Shown: one piece after another, positions 1 through 8,222 of the stretch | How positions within the stretch are numbered: position 1 is the first letter of the stretch | Layout of the letters: each line of letters opens with the position of its first letter | Translations under genes and position numbers: made by a program | Notes under the pieces: model-generated | The model's input: only the letters and a program-made list of their open reading frames with translations | What the model was told of the DNA's origin: nothing | Databases searched by the model: none | Virus record (IMG/VR): IMGVR_UViG_3300033273_000507 | Span: 1 to 42,211 of that record | DNA: 42,211 nucleotides | Reading direction: 5' to 3' (one strand) | DNA from: a virus

Positions 1-222
1 AGCAGCCTCGGCATCCTGACCGCTAGTAAAGTTGTTGTCTTCAAAACTGCCCATTGTCGTGTCTAGCGCTTCTCGAGCCTCGCCCTCGAGCGCCGTATTC
101 CGCTGATTGTTGGCGGTGATAGCAGCGCTTCTGGCTTTGTTCGCTTTTTTCTGCGCTTGGTTTTGCAAATAAACGCCGCCTACAGTTGAAGCGATGCCTA
201 GTGCTAGGGCTGGATTACACAT
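1..222 (-). CDS. Internal virion protein, N-terminal part (gene continues at 42211)
   Basis: The ATG at 222-220 opens a frame that stays open for 74 codons to the left edge. The product begins MCNPALALGIAS and then has an Ala/Gln/Lys-rich stretch (QNQAQKKANKARSAA) that looks helical. Bases 1-8 equal 42204-42211. When the ends are joined over these 8 bases, the frame runs into the frame that ends at 41835 and gives a 196-residue protein. The N-terminus (MCNP, then a small-residue hydrophobic stretch, then a charged helix) resembles small ejected internal proteins of podoviruses, and the neighbours on both sides are internal-virion-type proteins. The function is inferred from position only. I do not recognise a named family. 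Confidence 0.75.
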   Translation of the reverse strand, partial: MCNPALALGIASTVGGVYLQNQAQKKANKARSAAITANNQRNTALEGEAREALDTTMGSFEDNNFTSGQDAEAA

Positions 223-1301
223 TAGCTTACTACCTTAACTGAATTGCCCTGGAACGGCGATGAAACGCCAACCAGAGACTGTGGTGCAGATGCGCCTGAC
301 TTGAGAGACAATGATGCCGCACCAGGCGCTTGCGTATATGTTGCTGTCGGGTTCATCGCAGATACCTGATCTGCCTTCACCTTGTCGTACCCCTGGAAAA
401 ACTCCATTGGGTTCTTCGCCCCAGGCGCTTTTGCTTTATCGATACGACCAGTAACGTCAAAGTTCTGGATATTTGCTGTTTGTGCATCGATGGCTTCTTG
501 TGTTGTAGCGCCGCCCACCAATGCAGTCAGTTCATCGCCAAACTTTTGCCGCTGAGTCTCCGCATCTGCTTTTTTCTGTTCCGCATACTGGGCAGCAGCA
601 TCATTGATACGCTGTTGCTCAACGCCTTTTTGAGTGTCCAAACCAGAAATTGCAGTGTTTAAGTCATCTTGTGACATCAAGCCAGCTGCTTTGAACCCCT
701 GGTATATACCGCGCAACGAGTCATCGTAGGCTTCTTGTAAGCCTGACATGGCAAAATCGCTATATGATGAGGACAAGTCGCCATAGTAATCATCGCTAAA
801 GGTATTAGCGAACGCCTCTGCTAGTTCTTTTTGTTTTTCGGCTAAAGCGGTTGCGCGGCGATCTCTGGCCAACTGTAAAGGGTCGGGGCCAGGGTTGTAG
901 GTAGTGTTGCCGCCACCGCCTTCTCCACCAGGCCCACCTGGAGGATTAGGGCCGAAATTAGGATCTCCAGAATATACCCTGCCACCAAAAAGACCGTCAT
1001 CGCTGTAAACGCCCTTAACATTTCCAGCGCTATCAAAAACTGGATCTCCGCCAGCGTTTAATTTATCAATCATATTTTGATTGCTGTAGTTGCCAACAGT
1101 AGCGTTCAACACATTGAAAGCGCCAACGCCAGGCATAGCGTTTTCCCAACCAGAATTTTTGAGGTTGTTTGTGTTTTTCTCTATTCTGTCATTCAACTGA
1201 CCAATAGCTTTTTCTCGCTGGCTCTCTGAATAACCTGGCACACCTGTTGGGCCTGGGTCGTTGAGGTTATCGCCGCTGTCATCATTGCTTTCAGATGCCA
1301 T
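222..1301 (-). CDS. Internal virion / ejection-type protein, 359 aa
   Basis: This hydrophilic protein has no cysteine-rich or catalytic motif that I recognise. Residues 1-45 are acidic and Asn/Gly-rich. A Gly/Pro-rich linker lies around residues 110-138 (PNPPGGPGG, EGGGGN). A long Ala/Gln/Lys/Glu-rich, probably helical section follows at about 140-270. The helical section resembles that of the 201-residue protein at 1784-2389: both have an acidic F/Y-rich start, a GLM/GLL-S turn, and then a Q/A/K-rich helix. The two may therefore be distant paralogues. The stop shares one base with the ATG of the next gene (TAATG). The position between a HlyC-like enzyme and other internal proteins suggests a capsid-internal, DNA-ejection role; this is inference. 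Confidence 0.8.
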   Translation of the reverse strand: MASESNDDSGDNLNDPGPTGVPGYSESQREKAIGQLNDRIEKNTNNLKNSGWENAMPGVGAFNVLNATVGNYSNQNMIDKLNAGGDPVFDSAGNVKGVYSDDGLFGGRVYSGDPNFGPNPPGGPGGEGGGGNTTYNPGPDPLQLARDRRATALAEKQKELAEAFANTFSDDYYGDLSSSYSDFAMSGLQEAYDDSLRGIYQGFKAAGLMSQDDLNTAISGLDTQKGVEQQRINDAAAQYAEQKKADAETQRQKFGDELTALVGGATTQEAIDAQTANIQNFDVTGRIDKAKAPGAKNPMEFFQGYDKVKADQVSAMNPTATYTQAPGAASLSLKSGASAPQSLVGVSSPFQGNSVKVVS

Positions 1302-1311
1302 TTCAAACTCC

Positions 1312-1776
1312 TTAATGCACAGATGCCCCTTCTGGCACTTCTATTTTCTGCTTCAGCATTACGCTGCTGATCCTATCGTCTTGCGCGGTGCGTCTAAAAA
1401 ACAACCGCCGCCCTGGGTATTGTTCAGCCATCCATTTGTAACTGTGTCTGCACATATCAGAAGCACCGCCAAATGGGGCTATAATATCCATGATCCATAT
1501 GTTGCCTTCGGTTGGTTCGGTCATCCAATCTTCCAGGTCAATCAAACCGCGCCTGGCTATAAACTGGACCTCGACCTCTGGCTTTAGGATCGTGTAGCTA
1601 AGAAAGCCAATCAAATCGCTATCTTCGCTATCGTAATAAAGTCTGCACCTTCCGTTCAAAATTGCTGGCACAACCAGCCTTTCAATGTGTTCAATCGTGT
1701 ATTTCTTATGCACTTCACTACACGACATCAGTTTCATCACCTCTCCGATTACTGTGTAAAGCATCGGATAAGGCAT
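1312..1776 (-). CDS. HlyC-like toxin-activating lysine acyltransferase
   Basis: The 154-residue product matches the HlyC/RtxC family (PF02794) by eye. It has a small N-terminal helix, then VHKKYT with His23, then VVPAI, as in HlyC HRNWPV...NVLPAI. It also has LEDW and then WIMDIIAPFGG with Asp97, corresponding to the HlyC segment WFIDWIAPFGD. His23 and Asp92 are the known catalytic residues of E. coli HlyC, and both are present here at similar spacing. HlyC is about 170 residues, so the length fits. Known members transfer a fatty acyl group from acyl-ACP to internal lysines of RTX toxins. I chose the ATG at 1776 because GAGG precedes it and the upstream gene stops at 1784; an upstream in-frame ATG at 1821 would overlap that gene. 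No RTX toxin is present, so the substrate is unknown. Location inside the ejection-protein module suggests a virion protein or a host target. Confidence 0.8.
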   Translation of the reverse strand: MPYPMLYTVIGEVMKLMSCSEVHKKYTIEHIERLVVPAILNGRCRLYYDSEDSDLIGFLSYTILKPEVEVQFIARRGLIDLEDWMTEPTEGNIWIMDIIAPFGGASDMCRHSYKWMAEQYPGRRLFFRRTAQDDRISSVMLKQKIEVPEGASVH

Positions 1777-1783
1777 AAAGTCC

Positions 1784-2389
1784 TCAGTTTGAGTCCTTGA
1801 TGGATGAGGAGTCCCCTGCATTAAACAATCCGCTCAAGTTGTACCTATTTTTGTTTCTGCGCTCTAAATCCATTTGCGTGGCAATGCCTTCGGTAACACC
1901 AGCAAACAAAGCGCCGAGAGGCGAAAATGCTGGCAACTGGGTAAGGCTTTGCGCTCTGGAAGCAGCTGAAGCCGCAGCCAGGGTTGGATCAGCGATATTT
2001 TGGTTTTGGCTATACAGATCAGACTTAGCGCTTTCGATAGAGTTTCGCGCCTGGTTGCTATATTCGTTGGCCTTATCAACAATCCCGCGAGACTGCATAT
2101 CAAAGTCTTTTTTAAGGTCAGCAAAGCGCCGCGCTTTCACGGAACTGTTAAGCAAGCCACTTCTTGCTAGGGCAAGCGTTAAGTCCCTGGTCGCTTCCTT
2201 AAACTGGTCATCCAGCTGCGGGGTTGCATAGTCAAGATAAGCCTGGCTCCGATCTTCATAAAAAGCCGGATCAAATTGGGAGAAAGACATATCAATAGCC
2301 TCTTTCCCTTTGCGAACTCTAGCCTGGCGCTCTTCTTCTTGTCTGCGCTGTTCGGCTGCTCCGCCATCTCCGCCACCACCAAAACACAT
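1784..2389 (-). CDS. Small internal virion protein, 201 aa
   Basis: The start MCFGGGGDGG is followed by a strongly charged helix rich in Arg, Glu and Gln (about residues 12-30). Further Ala/Arg/Asp/Gln-rich helices run to about residue 135, then a more hydrophobic stretch (SPLGALFAGVTEG, about 155-168) and a polar tail. It has no enzymatic motif. Composition, Gly-rich start and place between the GNAT-like gene and the HlyC-like gene fit a podoviral internal (ejected) protein. The stop is 7 bases before the HlyC-like start. The start overlaps the stop of the upstream gene by one base (TAATG), so translation is probably coupled. Similarity in pattern to the protein at 222-1301 suggests a shared origin. 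Confidence 0.75.
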   Translation of the reverse strand: MCFGGGGDGGAAEQRRQEEERQARVRKGKEAIDMSFSQFDPAFYEDRSQAYLDYATPQLDDQFKEATRDLTLALARSGLLNSSVKARRFADLKKDFDMQSRGIVDKANEYSNQARNSIESAKSDLYSQNQNIADPTLAAASAASRAQSLTQLPAFSPLGALFAGVTEGIATQMDLERRNKNRYNLSGLFNAGDSSSIKDSN

Positions 2390-2910
2390 TAGCTTATTAC
2401 TCCTGGTCTACGCCATTTCAGTGACCCAGGCTTTGCACCTGGTTTGCGGACATAGGTGAAATTTACAAAATTTTCTCCGTTCCGCCCGAATCCTGGTAAA
2501 TCACTCTCTTTTTTCAGCCCTATAAACTCTAACCAACGATGAACCTGGTCATAACCTTCGATAGATTGCGCCTCTACACGATGGGCATTTCCACGATCCA
2601 ATGCTGGTATTATATCCCGAATAACGCATCTTGTCAGAAAACTGCCTACTTTTTGGAAGTTGTCTGTCGCAAAAAGCCCCAAATGCCATACTCCAGGGCG
2701 CAGCGGCAAGTAAGACACTATGCCAACAGCGCCATCAGAGTCGCCAAAAGCGTACACGTTTTCATGGTCTTTCAACGCAAACATAAGGTATTCCGCTAGT
2801 TCTTCACGCTCATCTGCCCAGGTTACACACAGTATTTCATCATAATCCCGCTGCCGCATATTCATCGCGACTTCATATATTTCCTCTGGCAAAGCGGGTC
2901 TGAAAAACAT
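2389..2910 (-). CDS. GNAT-like acetyltransferase-fold protein
   Basis: The 173-residue product has the outline of a GNAT domain. An N-terminal strand and helix (FRPALPEEIYEVAMNMR) is followed by a helix with LAEYL. A strand carries VYAFGDSDGAVGIVSYLPL, another carries GVWHLGLFAT, and a helix FQKVGSFLTRCVIRDIIPAL sits where the acyl-CoA-binding loop and helix usually lie. HRVEAQSIEGYDQVHRWLEFIGL resembles the usual GNAT C-terminal segment in which a helix precedes 'lGF'. The canonical Q/RxxGxG/A loop is not clear, so catalysis is uncertain. Similar GNAT-like proteins (such as T7 gp13) occur in podoviral internal-protein modules. It overlaps the nozzle stop by one base (TAATG). Confidence 0.65.
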   Translation of the reverse strand: MFFRPALPEEIYEVAMNMRQRDYDEILCVTWADEREELAEYLMFALKDHENVYAFGDSDGAVGIVSYLPLRPGVWHLGLFATDNFQKVGSFLTRCVIRDIIPALDRGNAHRVEAQSIEGYDQVHRWLEFIGLKKESDLPGFGRNGENFVNFTYVRKPGAKPGSLKWRRPGVIS

Positions 2911-4976
2911 TATCCAGACTCCGATTGGTTATAATGAATTGCAATGTTGCCGAGAGTTGCAGGGCCGTCAGCCGTACAAACCAACTTAGGCGCTATATGA
3001 GTTGAGTAGCCAGTCATTGTGGCCCGACCCACGCCGTATGTAGTTTGGTAGACTGTCGCCACCTCTTCAAGCAGCGTAATATCTGTAGGGTCTGTAGCCA
3101 CATACATCGTCCAGATATTGTCGCAAGTGACATCGAGGCCATAAAAGTCCTTAAATGTCGCTGGCGCAGATCCATCCAAAAACGGCATTTGCACAGTAAC
3201 CGTACAATTATCGTATTCAGTGCCGTCCTCGCCGCCCAGGGAATATAGCTTGTTACCGCTGCGGCATAGCACCTGACGTCCATCATAGGCCCACTTATTG
3301 ACGGTAAACCCTGGCTCGTATATCGACCAGGCGCTTACTCTGGATGATGGGTAATAACTAAACACATAGATGGTAGAGCCTATAGCTAACAGATAACGGC
3401 CATCTCGAGGCTCGAGGATCGCCTGGCTTATTTCTGCTTCGGCCCTGTTGTTCTTGATGCCGTCAGTTATAAGGTTGTCAATCGGGTTCCCAATATCGCC
3501 AACAAACGCAGCGTTCGATGAGTCCCTGGCTCTCAGACTTCTGATGCCGGACAGTGATAGGTAAAACACATCGTTGTCCCCAAACTCAACAACACTGTCT
3601 GGAGCAATCGTTCCAGTGTTTTGCAGAACCTGGATCTGCTGGTTTAGCGCCTCATCCGCATCCACAAACCAGATCTGAACCGCTTGTTCAGCTAAGATAG
3701 CCAAATTATCAAAATAGTTGGCGATGGCTTTTAGGTCTTCAGATCCTTTCGCGTTGTTCGCCAGGTTAATAAACCCAGCGCCCAAGTTTGCATCGTTCCA
3801 CTCGTTTGGATCGTCAACCGCAGAAAAGTGAAGCAGCGAGTCAGAAAGCGCATACATTTTGGTTTTAGCGGGGCGAACAAATCGACCAGGCGTATAACCC
3901 TGGATTGCGCTGGCCGTAGCGCCGCCATCGAGGTAGTTTTGCGCCGGAGGATCAAAGGCCGTTGTTACGTTGCCTGTTGTAGTGACAGAAACGATAAGGT
4001 TATTAGCCTGTGTGCCGGACTGTTTTGCGATGATGTTTACATATTGATTAACAGCCGTTGCTTCGTATTCTGGCGCTGAAGCAAAGTCATTGATGGCGTC
4101 AGCTAAGTTTTGCGCTGTCACCGTATGTGAGGTCTGCCAAATTACCTGACTACCGATAATAGATACGCCGTCCACTGTAATGTCTGTGACGGCATTATCA
4201 ACGCCACCACTCATATGATTTACGTTGCCGATAGTGACAGCACCGTTCACGCCATAACTGACCTGGAAACCGTTATAGGCAATACCGTGTGTTGGCGCAG
4301 TTATAGTAACCACGGCATTTACAGCAGCCGCTGTATACCCGCTTCCACCGCTATTGATTGCCTGGGCTACATTAGCAGCTGTCGTATTGTTTAACCCTGT
4401 ATGCGGGACAGGCGCTGCAAGCAGTTCAACATTGTTGACACGCAAAACACGCAGATCGTCACCAGGGTTTGCTGTGCCACCAGTTATCTCGAAAGAAGCT
4501 GTTGCTGGTGTCCCGCCAAAAGAACCAGCTGTAATCTCCACAGTTGCTCTAGCACGGCCATCGAACCAGTCAGTAATACGAGCGCCATCGTAATAATGGT
4601 AGATCCGGCCATCAGCAAACTGCGCCGCTGCATACACTAACCCATTATAAAAATCGACAGACAGAACCTCTGTCAGTTCTTCGCCGGATGGATGCTGCAA
4701 CTGGATGTAGTTAATGTTTGACGGCGTTCCTGGTGCGAAAGACACATTAGCCGGAGCGTCAGACCCAAACACATAGATCTGGCCACCAGAAGCTGCCAGG
4801 CTAAAAGTATTCGATGGGAGGTCTGCAAGCTCAACAAACGCATTGCGCTTCTCAATCTCTCCGCCTCGGTTCACATGGGCATTAGTTAGAGTGACAAGCG
4901 TACCAGGGGTTGAGGTTACGTTTGATCGCCTAGCATCCAGGCCGCCCCTAAAATCTTCGACCAGAATATACGGCAT
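2910..4976 (-). CDS. Tail nozzle / stabilisation-type protein, 688 aa
   Basis: The N-terminus (VEDFRGGLDARRS, then GTLVTLTNAHVNRGGEIEKRNAF) is the typical opening of podoviral nozzle or tail-tubular-B-like proteins, which close the tail channel. The rest is beta-rich, with aromatic propeller-like segments such as ASGGQIYVFGS and DNDVFYLSLSGIRSL. Two tandem domains of about 95 residues lie near residues 160-258 and 262-352. Both contain a pattern like 'NNVEL...HTGLNNTTAANVAQAIN', then 'YTA/YEATAV', a strand, and end in 'GGV/GGA'; they look like an inserted duplicated decoration domain. The gene follows the adaptor gene by 3 bases and ends inside the start of the GNAT-like gene. Family assignment is by pattern and synteny. 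Confidence 0.75.
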   Translation of the reverse strand: MPYILVEDFRGGLDARRSNVTSTPGTLVTLTNAHVNRGGEIEKRNAFVELADLPSNTFSLAASGGQIYVFGSDAPANVSFAPGTPSNINYIQLQHPSGEELTEVLSVDFYNGLVYAAAQFADGRIYHYYDGARITDWFDGRARATVEITAGSFGGTPATASFEITGGTANPGDDLRVLRVNNVELLAAPVPHTGLNNTTAANVAQAINSGGSGYTAAAVNAVVTITAPTHGIAYNGFQVSYGVNGAVTIGNVNHMSGGVDNAVTDITVDGVSIIGSQVIWQTSHTVTAQNLADAINDFASAPEYEATAVNQYVNIIAKQSGTQANNLIVSVTTTGNVTTAFDPPAQNYLDGGATASAIQGYTPGRFVRPAKTKMYALSDSLLHFSAVDDPNEWNDANLGAGFINLANNAKGSEDLKAIANYFDNLAILAEQAVQIWFVDADEALNQQIQVLQNTGTIAPDSVVEFGDNDVFYLSLSGIRSLRARDSSNAAFVGDIGNPIDNLITDGIKNNRAEAEISQAILEPRDGRYLLAIGSTIYVFSYYPSSRVSAWSIYEPGFTVNKWAYDGRQVLCRSGNKLYSLGGEDGTEYDNCTVTVQMPFLDGSAPATFKDFYGLDVTCDNIWTMYVATDPTDITLLEEVATVYQTTYGVGRATMTGYSTHIAPKLVCTADGPATLGNIAIHYNQSESG

Positions 4977-4979
4977 AGC

Positions 4980-5690
4980 TTATGGATACCTTGCAATAAG
5001 GGGTGGCCCTTTGGGACGGTACATCCCTTCCGGCTCACCGCCGCCAATGACAAATGTTTCCGTCTTAGCCATTCTTGCTTTGAGACGGTTATAGTGAGCC
5101 TGGGCTTGAGCCAGCTTGTTTTGTGCATCGCCCTGTTTCTGCCGCGCAAGTATTTCCGCAGCTGCATAGAGTGTGATTAGCTGGTCATCCAGATCCGCCA
5201 GGTCGCTGTCATTGACCAGGGGCGTCAGGTTTCTGATACCGTAAATACGGACATCATTGGCCCCAGTCGCTGCAACACTGTTGACGGCTGGGATAGGCCA
5301 AAACTCAATTTGGTCGTTTTGGTAATTGTCGTATTTACGGATCGGGGTGGTGCGAACGCCCAGGTCACTATCATGTTGATTGTATTCTGGTGCGCCAATG
5401 CCGTATTTTAGCTTAGTCCAGACATTGCCGTGCTTTGTCTCGACACGCTCGATACGCTCAAAAACCACATCACTAGGGAGATTGTAATAGCGCTGTCCGG
5501 CGTTAATAGAAATATCACGCTGAACACGCAAAAACGGCCAGCTGTAGTCATCCCACAGTCGCCGCTGCACCCTGGTAATCGTATGTATCAGGACATCCCG
5601 CGTTGATCTGCCCAGGTTTGGCTGTAACGAGTGTCCAACCTCTGCCCTTAAATCATCGATCAGCTGCCCTAGTGATGTGCCTCTTGCCAT
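4980..5690 (-). CDS. Head-to-tail adaptor protein, 236 aa
   Basis: The opening MARGTSLGQLIDDLRAEVG and the helix containing RDVLIHTITRVQRRLWDDYSW (read in pieces) match adaptor proteins of the SU10/P22 gp4-like type, with helices followed by INAGQRYYNLPSDVVFERIERVE. That last segment is a beta hairpin common to this family and to T7 gp11-like tail tubular proteins. The C-terminal half has helices and ends with a Gly/Pro-rich tail (GGGEPEGMYRPKG), probably the extended arm that contacts the portal. It lies directly between the capsid block and the nozzle, as expected for the ring between portal and nozzle. The start at 5690 is the only good ATG. Confidence 0.75.
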   Translation of the reverse strand: MARGTSLGQLIDDLRAEVGHSLQPNLGRSTRDVLIHTITRVQRRLWDDYSWPFLRVQRDISINAGQRYYNLPSDVVFERIERVETKHGNVWTKLKYGIGAPEYNQHDSDLGVRTTPIRKYDNYQNDQIEFWPIPAVNSVAATGANDVRIYGIRNLTPLVNDSDLADLDDQLITLYAAAEILARQKQGDAQNKLAQAQAHYNRLKARMAKTETFVIGGGEPEGMYRPKGPPLIARYP

Positions 5691-5696
5691 TTAGAC

Positions 5697-6119
5697 CTAC
5701 CCTTCTACATAAGCCTCGTTCTCTGGCGTTTCTGGGTTGTCGGCAACAAAATGACCAGCTTTTGTCCTGGCTCTTTTGCGTGGGGCCGCTTTCTTTGCAG
5801 CCTTTGGCTTTTCGAGTCCGGCTTTCCAAACAGCGTCAAAAAACTCTGGCTGGATTCTGGCTTCTTCTATTGTCTTAGGCAGTTCGCCAAATTGATTGAA
5901 CAGAGCAGCGATCTTGTGATCGCCATAAAAACGACCAAGGCGGTCACGCTCTTGTTCGCTCGTAGTGTCTTCTTTCTTAATCACTTTGATGTGACTAACA
6001 GCATCGGCCCCATGTAAGTGCTGCAAAAGCAGAATCTCTGGGACAGAAACAATAGGTTTTGGCACAACTGACCGAATATCCCCACCGATGGCCACCGTGC
6101 AACTGCAAAACTCAAACAT
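5697..6119 (-). CDS. Small head/neck-region protein, 140 aa, basic Ala/Lys tail
   Basis: The start at 6119 is fixed by a strong AGGAGG seven bases upstream. A second ATG at 6123 leads to an immediate stop. Residues 1-60 look like a small beta domain (FCSCTVAIGGDIRSVVPKP, VSVPEILLLQHLHG). A helical region follows (SEQERDRLGRFYG, then HKIAALFNQFGELP), and the C-terminal part is basic and low in complexity (KPKAAKKAAPRKRARTKAG). The gene sits between capsid and adaptor, separated from the capsid gene by a strong hairpin. I do not recognise a named family. A head-completion or decoration role is inferred from position only. Confidence 0.7.
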   Translation of the reverse strand: MFEFCSCTVAIGGDIRSVVPKPIVSVPEILLLQHLHGADAVSHIKVIKKEDTTSEQERDRLGRFYGDHKIAALFNQFGELPKTIEEARIQPEFFDAVWKAGLEKPKAAKKAAPRKRARTKAGHFVADNPETPENEAYVEG

Positions 6120-6139
6120 TCATTCCTCCTGTTAGAAAC

Positions 6140-6164
6140 GGAGGGGCGACACCGCCGCCCCTCC
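6140..6164 (-). terminator. Strong hairpin after the capsid gene (attenuator or mRNA stabiliser)
   Basis: On the minus strand a perfect 9-bp GC stem (GGAGGGGCG / CGCCCCTCC) with a 7-base loop lies 10 bases after the capsid stop. Only a short T stretch (GTTTCTAA) follows, so it is at best a leaky terminator. It may protect the 3' end of capsid mRNA or lower expression of the genes beyond. Confidence 0.55.
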
Positions 6165-6173
6165 TGGGGAGAT

Positions 6174-7226
6174 CTAGGCGATCTCGTAAACACCGTGACA
6201 GTTCAGCTGAGTGGCTGAGAGAGTCGCGGTGGTTGTCAGTGCGCGATACATCACATACTGATCGGCTGGCCGCGCTGGGCTATGCCGCTTCATCTTCTCG
6301 CCGTCCATGTAATACATACACAGCTTAGAAGAATCGAGGATGTAGCAACGCTTCGATGGGTCTTGGGCTGCGATAGTCAAGTCATCGAGGGTTGGGTCAT
6401 ATACAAAGGTCAGACCGTTGTAGCTGATTTCGCCCATTGCGATGTTTTGACCACGGCCAAAACCTGTCTGGCTGTAGTTACCGTTGCGGCGCAACTCGTC
6501 CGCCAGGCGGTCGAGGAAGGCTGAACCACAAACAGCGATGTCGGGCTTGCCGCCATACCGCTTCAGCTGACGCATCTCGGTATGAAGCAACTCGATCAAC
6601 TCTTGGCCAGTCGCGGTTGTTGCAATAGCCACGTTGGCGCGGTTTCTCCACCAGGTATTAGTCTGGCAAGAAAGGCCACCAACTGTTGCACCAACAGCTG
6701 TCGGATCATCGAGAACGATGGTCTGGATACCAGCAAGAGCGTCAGGGTCGGCTGTGCCGTCACCAAACAGAAAGTCATTCATTCCGCGTGAATAACCTTC
6801 CATCATGTCATCGAGCTTGTCCTGGAACAGATTGACCAGAACAGTCGCATCGCGACCTGAGTGATTTTGCACAGACGCACCGTTCAAGCTGTCGCTAACG
6901 CTGATACCGTCCTTTTTAAGTTCGGTCAGTGTCAACGAGATACCAGCATGATGCTCTTTCCAAGCGTAGTTTGCACGCTTGATGTTCGCTGGGTTCGCGT
7001 ATGAAACAGTAGCGTTGTGGGTGTAGCCATCAACCGTAGTTGTGTATGTACCCTTAACTGCTACAGAAAGTTCACCCTTACCGCCAGGAAATGTCTTTGC
7101 CCCTGCATCCATCTTTTGCAGAAGTGGCTTATCCTGGAGGCTTTGGGAGTAGACGTTGCCCTTATCGATGTAATAATCGAGGGCGGCGTTGGCAATGTTG
7201 TCCAACTCAGCTTGTGTAAAAGCCAT
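6174..7226 (-). CDS. Major capsid protein (HK97 fold), 350 aa
   Basis: A 350-residue protein directly after the scaffold gene. It has no long acidic leader and begins MAFTQAELDNIANAALDYY. A long beta-rich N-arm and E-loop-like region (FPGGKGELSVAVKGTYTTT, residues about 46-65) is followed by the spine-helix region with KLDDMMEGYSRGMNDFLFGDG. The P-domain-like segment contains GKPDIAVCGSAFLDRLADEL, and the C-terminal A-domain contains YVMYRALTTTATL. These features and the length are typical of small HK97-type coat proteins. A Shine-Dalgarno sequence (GGAG) lies a few bases upstream. It is probably expressed from the promoter before the scaffold gene. Assignment rests on order (portal-scaffold-coat) and general pattern. 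Confidence 0.85.
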   Translation of the reverse strand: MAFTQAELDNIANAALDYYIDKGNVYSQSLQDKPLLQKMDAGAKTFPGGKGELSVAVKGTYTTTVDGYTHNATVSYANPANIKRANYAWKEHHAGISLTLTELKKDGISVSDSLNGASVQNHSGRDATVLVNLFQDKLDDMMEGYSRGMNDFLFGDGTADPDALAGIQTIVLDDPTAVGATVGGLSCQTNTWWRNRANVAIATTATGQELIELLHTEMRQLKRYGGKPDIAVCGSAFLDRLADELRRNGNYSQTGFGRGQNIAMGEISYNGLTFVYDPTLDDLTIAAQDPSKRCYILDSSKLCMYYMDGEKMKRHSPARPADQYVMYRALTTTATLSATQLNCHGVYEIA

Positions 7227-7244
7227 ATCTCGCTCCTATTGCGA

Positions 7245-8207
7245 TTAGGTAGACCCTTGCGCCAAAGCTGTTTGGACTGCTTCCATCAAGCTATTTGGCT
7301 CTGGCGTAGGTGTTCCACCAAGTTTGCCACCAGATGCCGTTTTCATTGGGCGTTTGCTACCAAACCTTTGAGCGAACCGCTTGTTGACAGTTTCGTAAGC
7401 CTCTTTGGCCATAGATACCGCCTCTTGCGCTGTGTTCGGTCTTCCGCGTTCTGCAACTAACACCCTTACACGGTCATCAATCTCAGCTTCTTTGAGGTGA
7501 TAATCGGGGTCAGATTCTCGAATTTGAGTTTCCCAGTCCGTGACAGTAGCAGCCAACTGATTAAGTTGCTCGGTCTGCTGTGCTTCCACTTGTTGCTGGC
7601 TTTGACGGTCAACAGCCTGGCGTAGCCTTGCGTTTTCCGATCTCTGCCTTGCAAGTTCGCGACCAACATCCTCGTCCATATAGCCGTCATCAACTTGGGA
7701 GCGAATATCGTCAGGTAGTGTTTGACCTGTCTGTAAAGACAGCTGCTGCACATACGGATAAAGGGCTTTTAGTGCTTCCTCTGGGTTGTTTTTCATCAAC
7801 GCCATGATCTGGAAGCCCTGGGCCGCTTCTTCAGCTGATAGATCGTTCTTCGACAAAAAGGACGTAATCTGCTCGAACTGCGCCGCACCTTCGCGATATT
7901 TGTTCCGCTGCTCAATAACTTCTTTGAAACGCGGATGCTTGTGGAATGGAACATCTGCAAAAGACTCTTCCGACTCATCATCGGACGTTTCGTCATCTGC
8001 TAGATACTCACTCTCGTCATCTTCTCCTTCACTATCCTCAAACTCGGATTGCGAATCCGCATCATCAGAGGGCTGCATTGCGTCTTGAACGACACTCAAC
8101 AAGTCCTCTTCAGTTTCGCTTTCTGCGCTTGACGACTGCGCTTCTTCTTCGTCCTGGTCGGTTTCCAAGATGGTGGACGGTTCCATCTTGTCAGCTTCTT
8201 CAGCCAT
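7245..8207 (-). CDS. Capsid scaffolding protein, 320 aa
   Basis: Residues 1-90 are extremely acidic and Ser-rich (SESETEEDLL, SEGEDDESEY, DDETSDDESEE). A helical, Gln/Arg/Glu-rich middle follows (about 95-260), with coiled-coil-like stretches such as RELARQRSENARLRQAVDR. The C-terminus has basic residues (RFAQRFGSKRPMK) that could bind the inner face of the coat. These are hallmarks of podoviral scaffolds, and the gene lies between portal and coat. AAAGGACG provides the ribosome-binding site for the ATG at 8207. A promoter-like sequence lies 36-64 bases upstream of the start. No protease motif is seen. Confidence 0.85.
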   Translation of the reverse strand: MAEEADKMEPSTILETDQDEEEAQSSSAESETEEDLLSVVQDAMQPSDDADSQSEFEDSEGEDDESEYLADDETSDDESEESFADVPFHKHPRFKEVIEQRNKYREGAAQFEQITSFLSKNDLSAEEAAQGFQIMALMKNNPEEALKALYPYVQQLSLQTGQTLPDDIRSQVDDGYMDEDVGRELARQRSENARLRQAVDRQSQQQVEAQQTEQLNQLAATVTDWETQIRESDPDYHLKEAEIDDRVRVLVAERGRPNTAQEAVSMAKEAYETVNKRFAQRFGSKRPMKTASGGKLGGTPTPEPNSLMEAVQTALAQGST

Positions 8208-8222
8208 ATTATCGTCCTTTCT

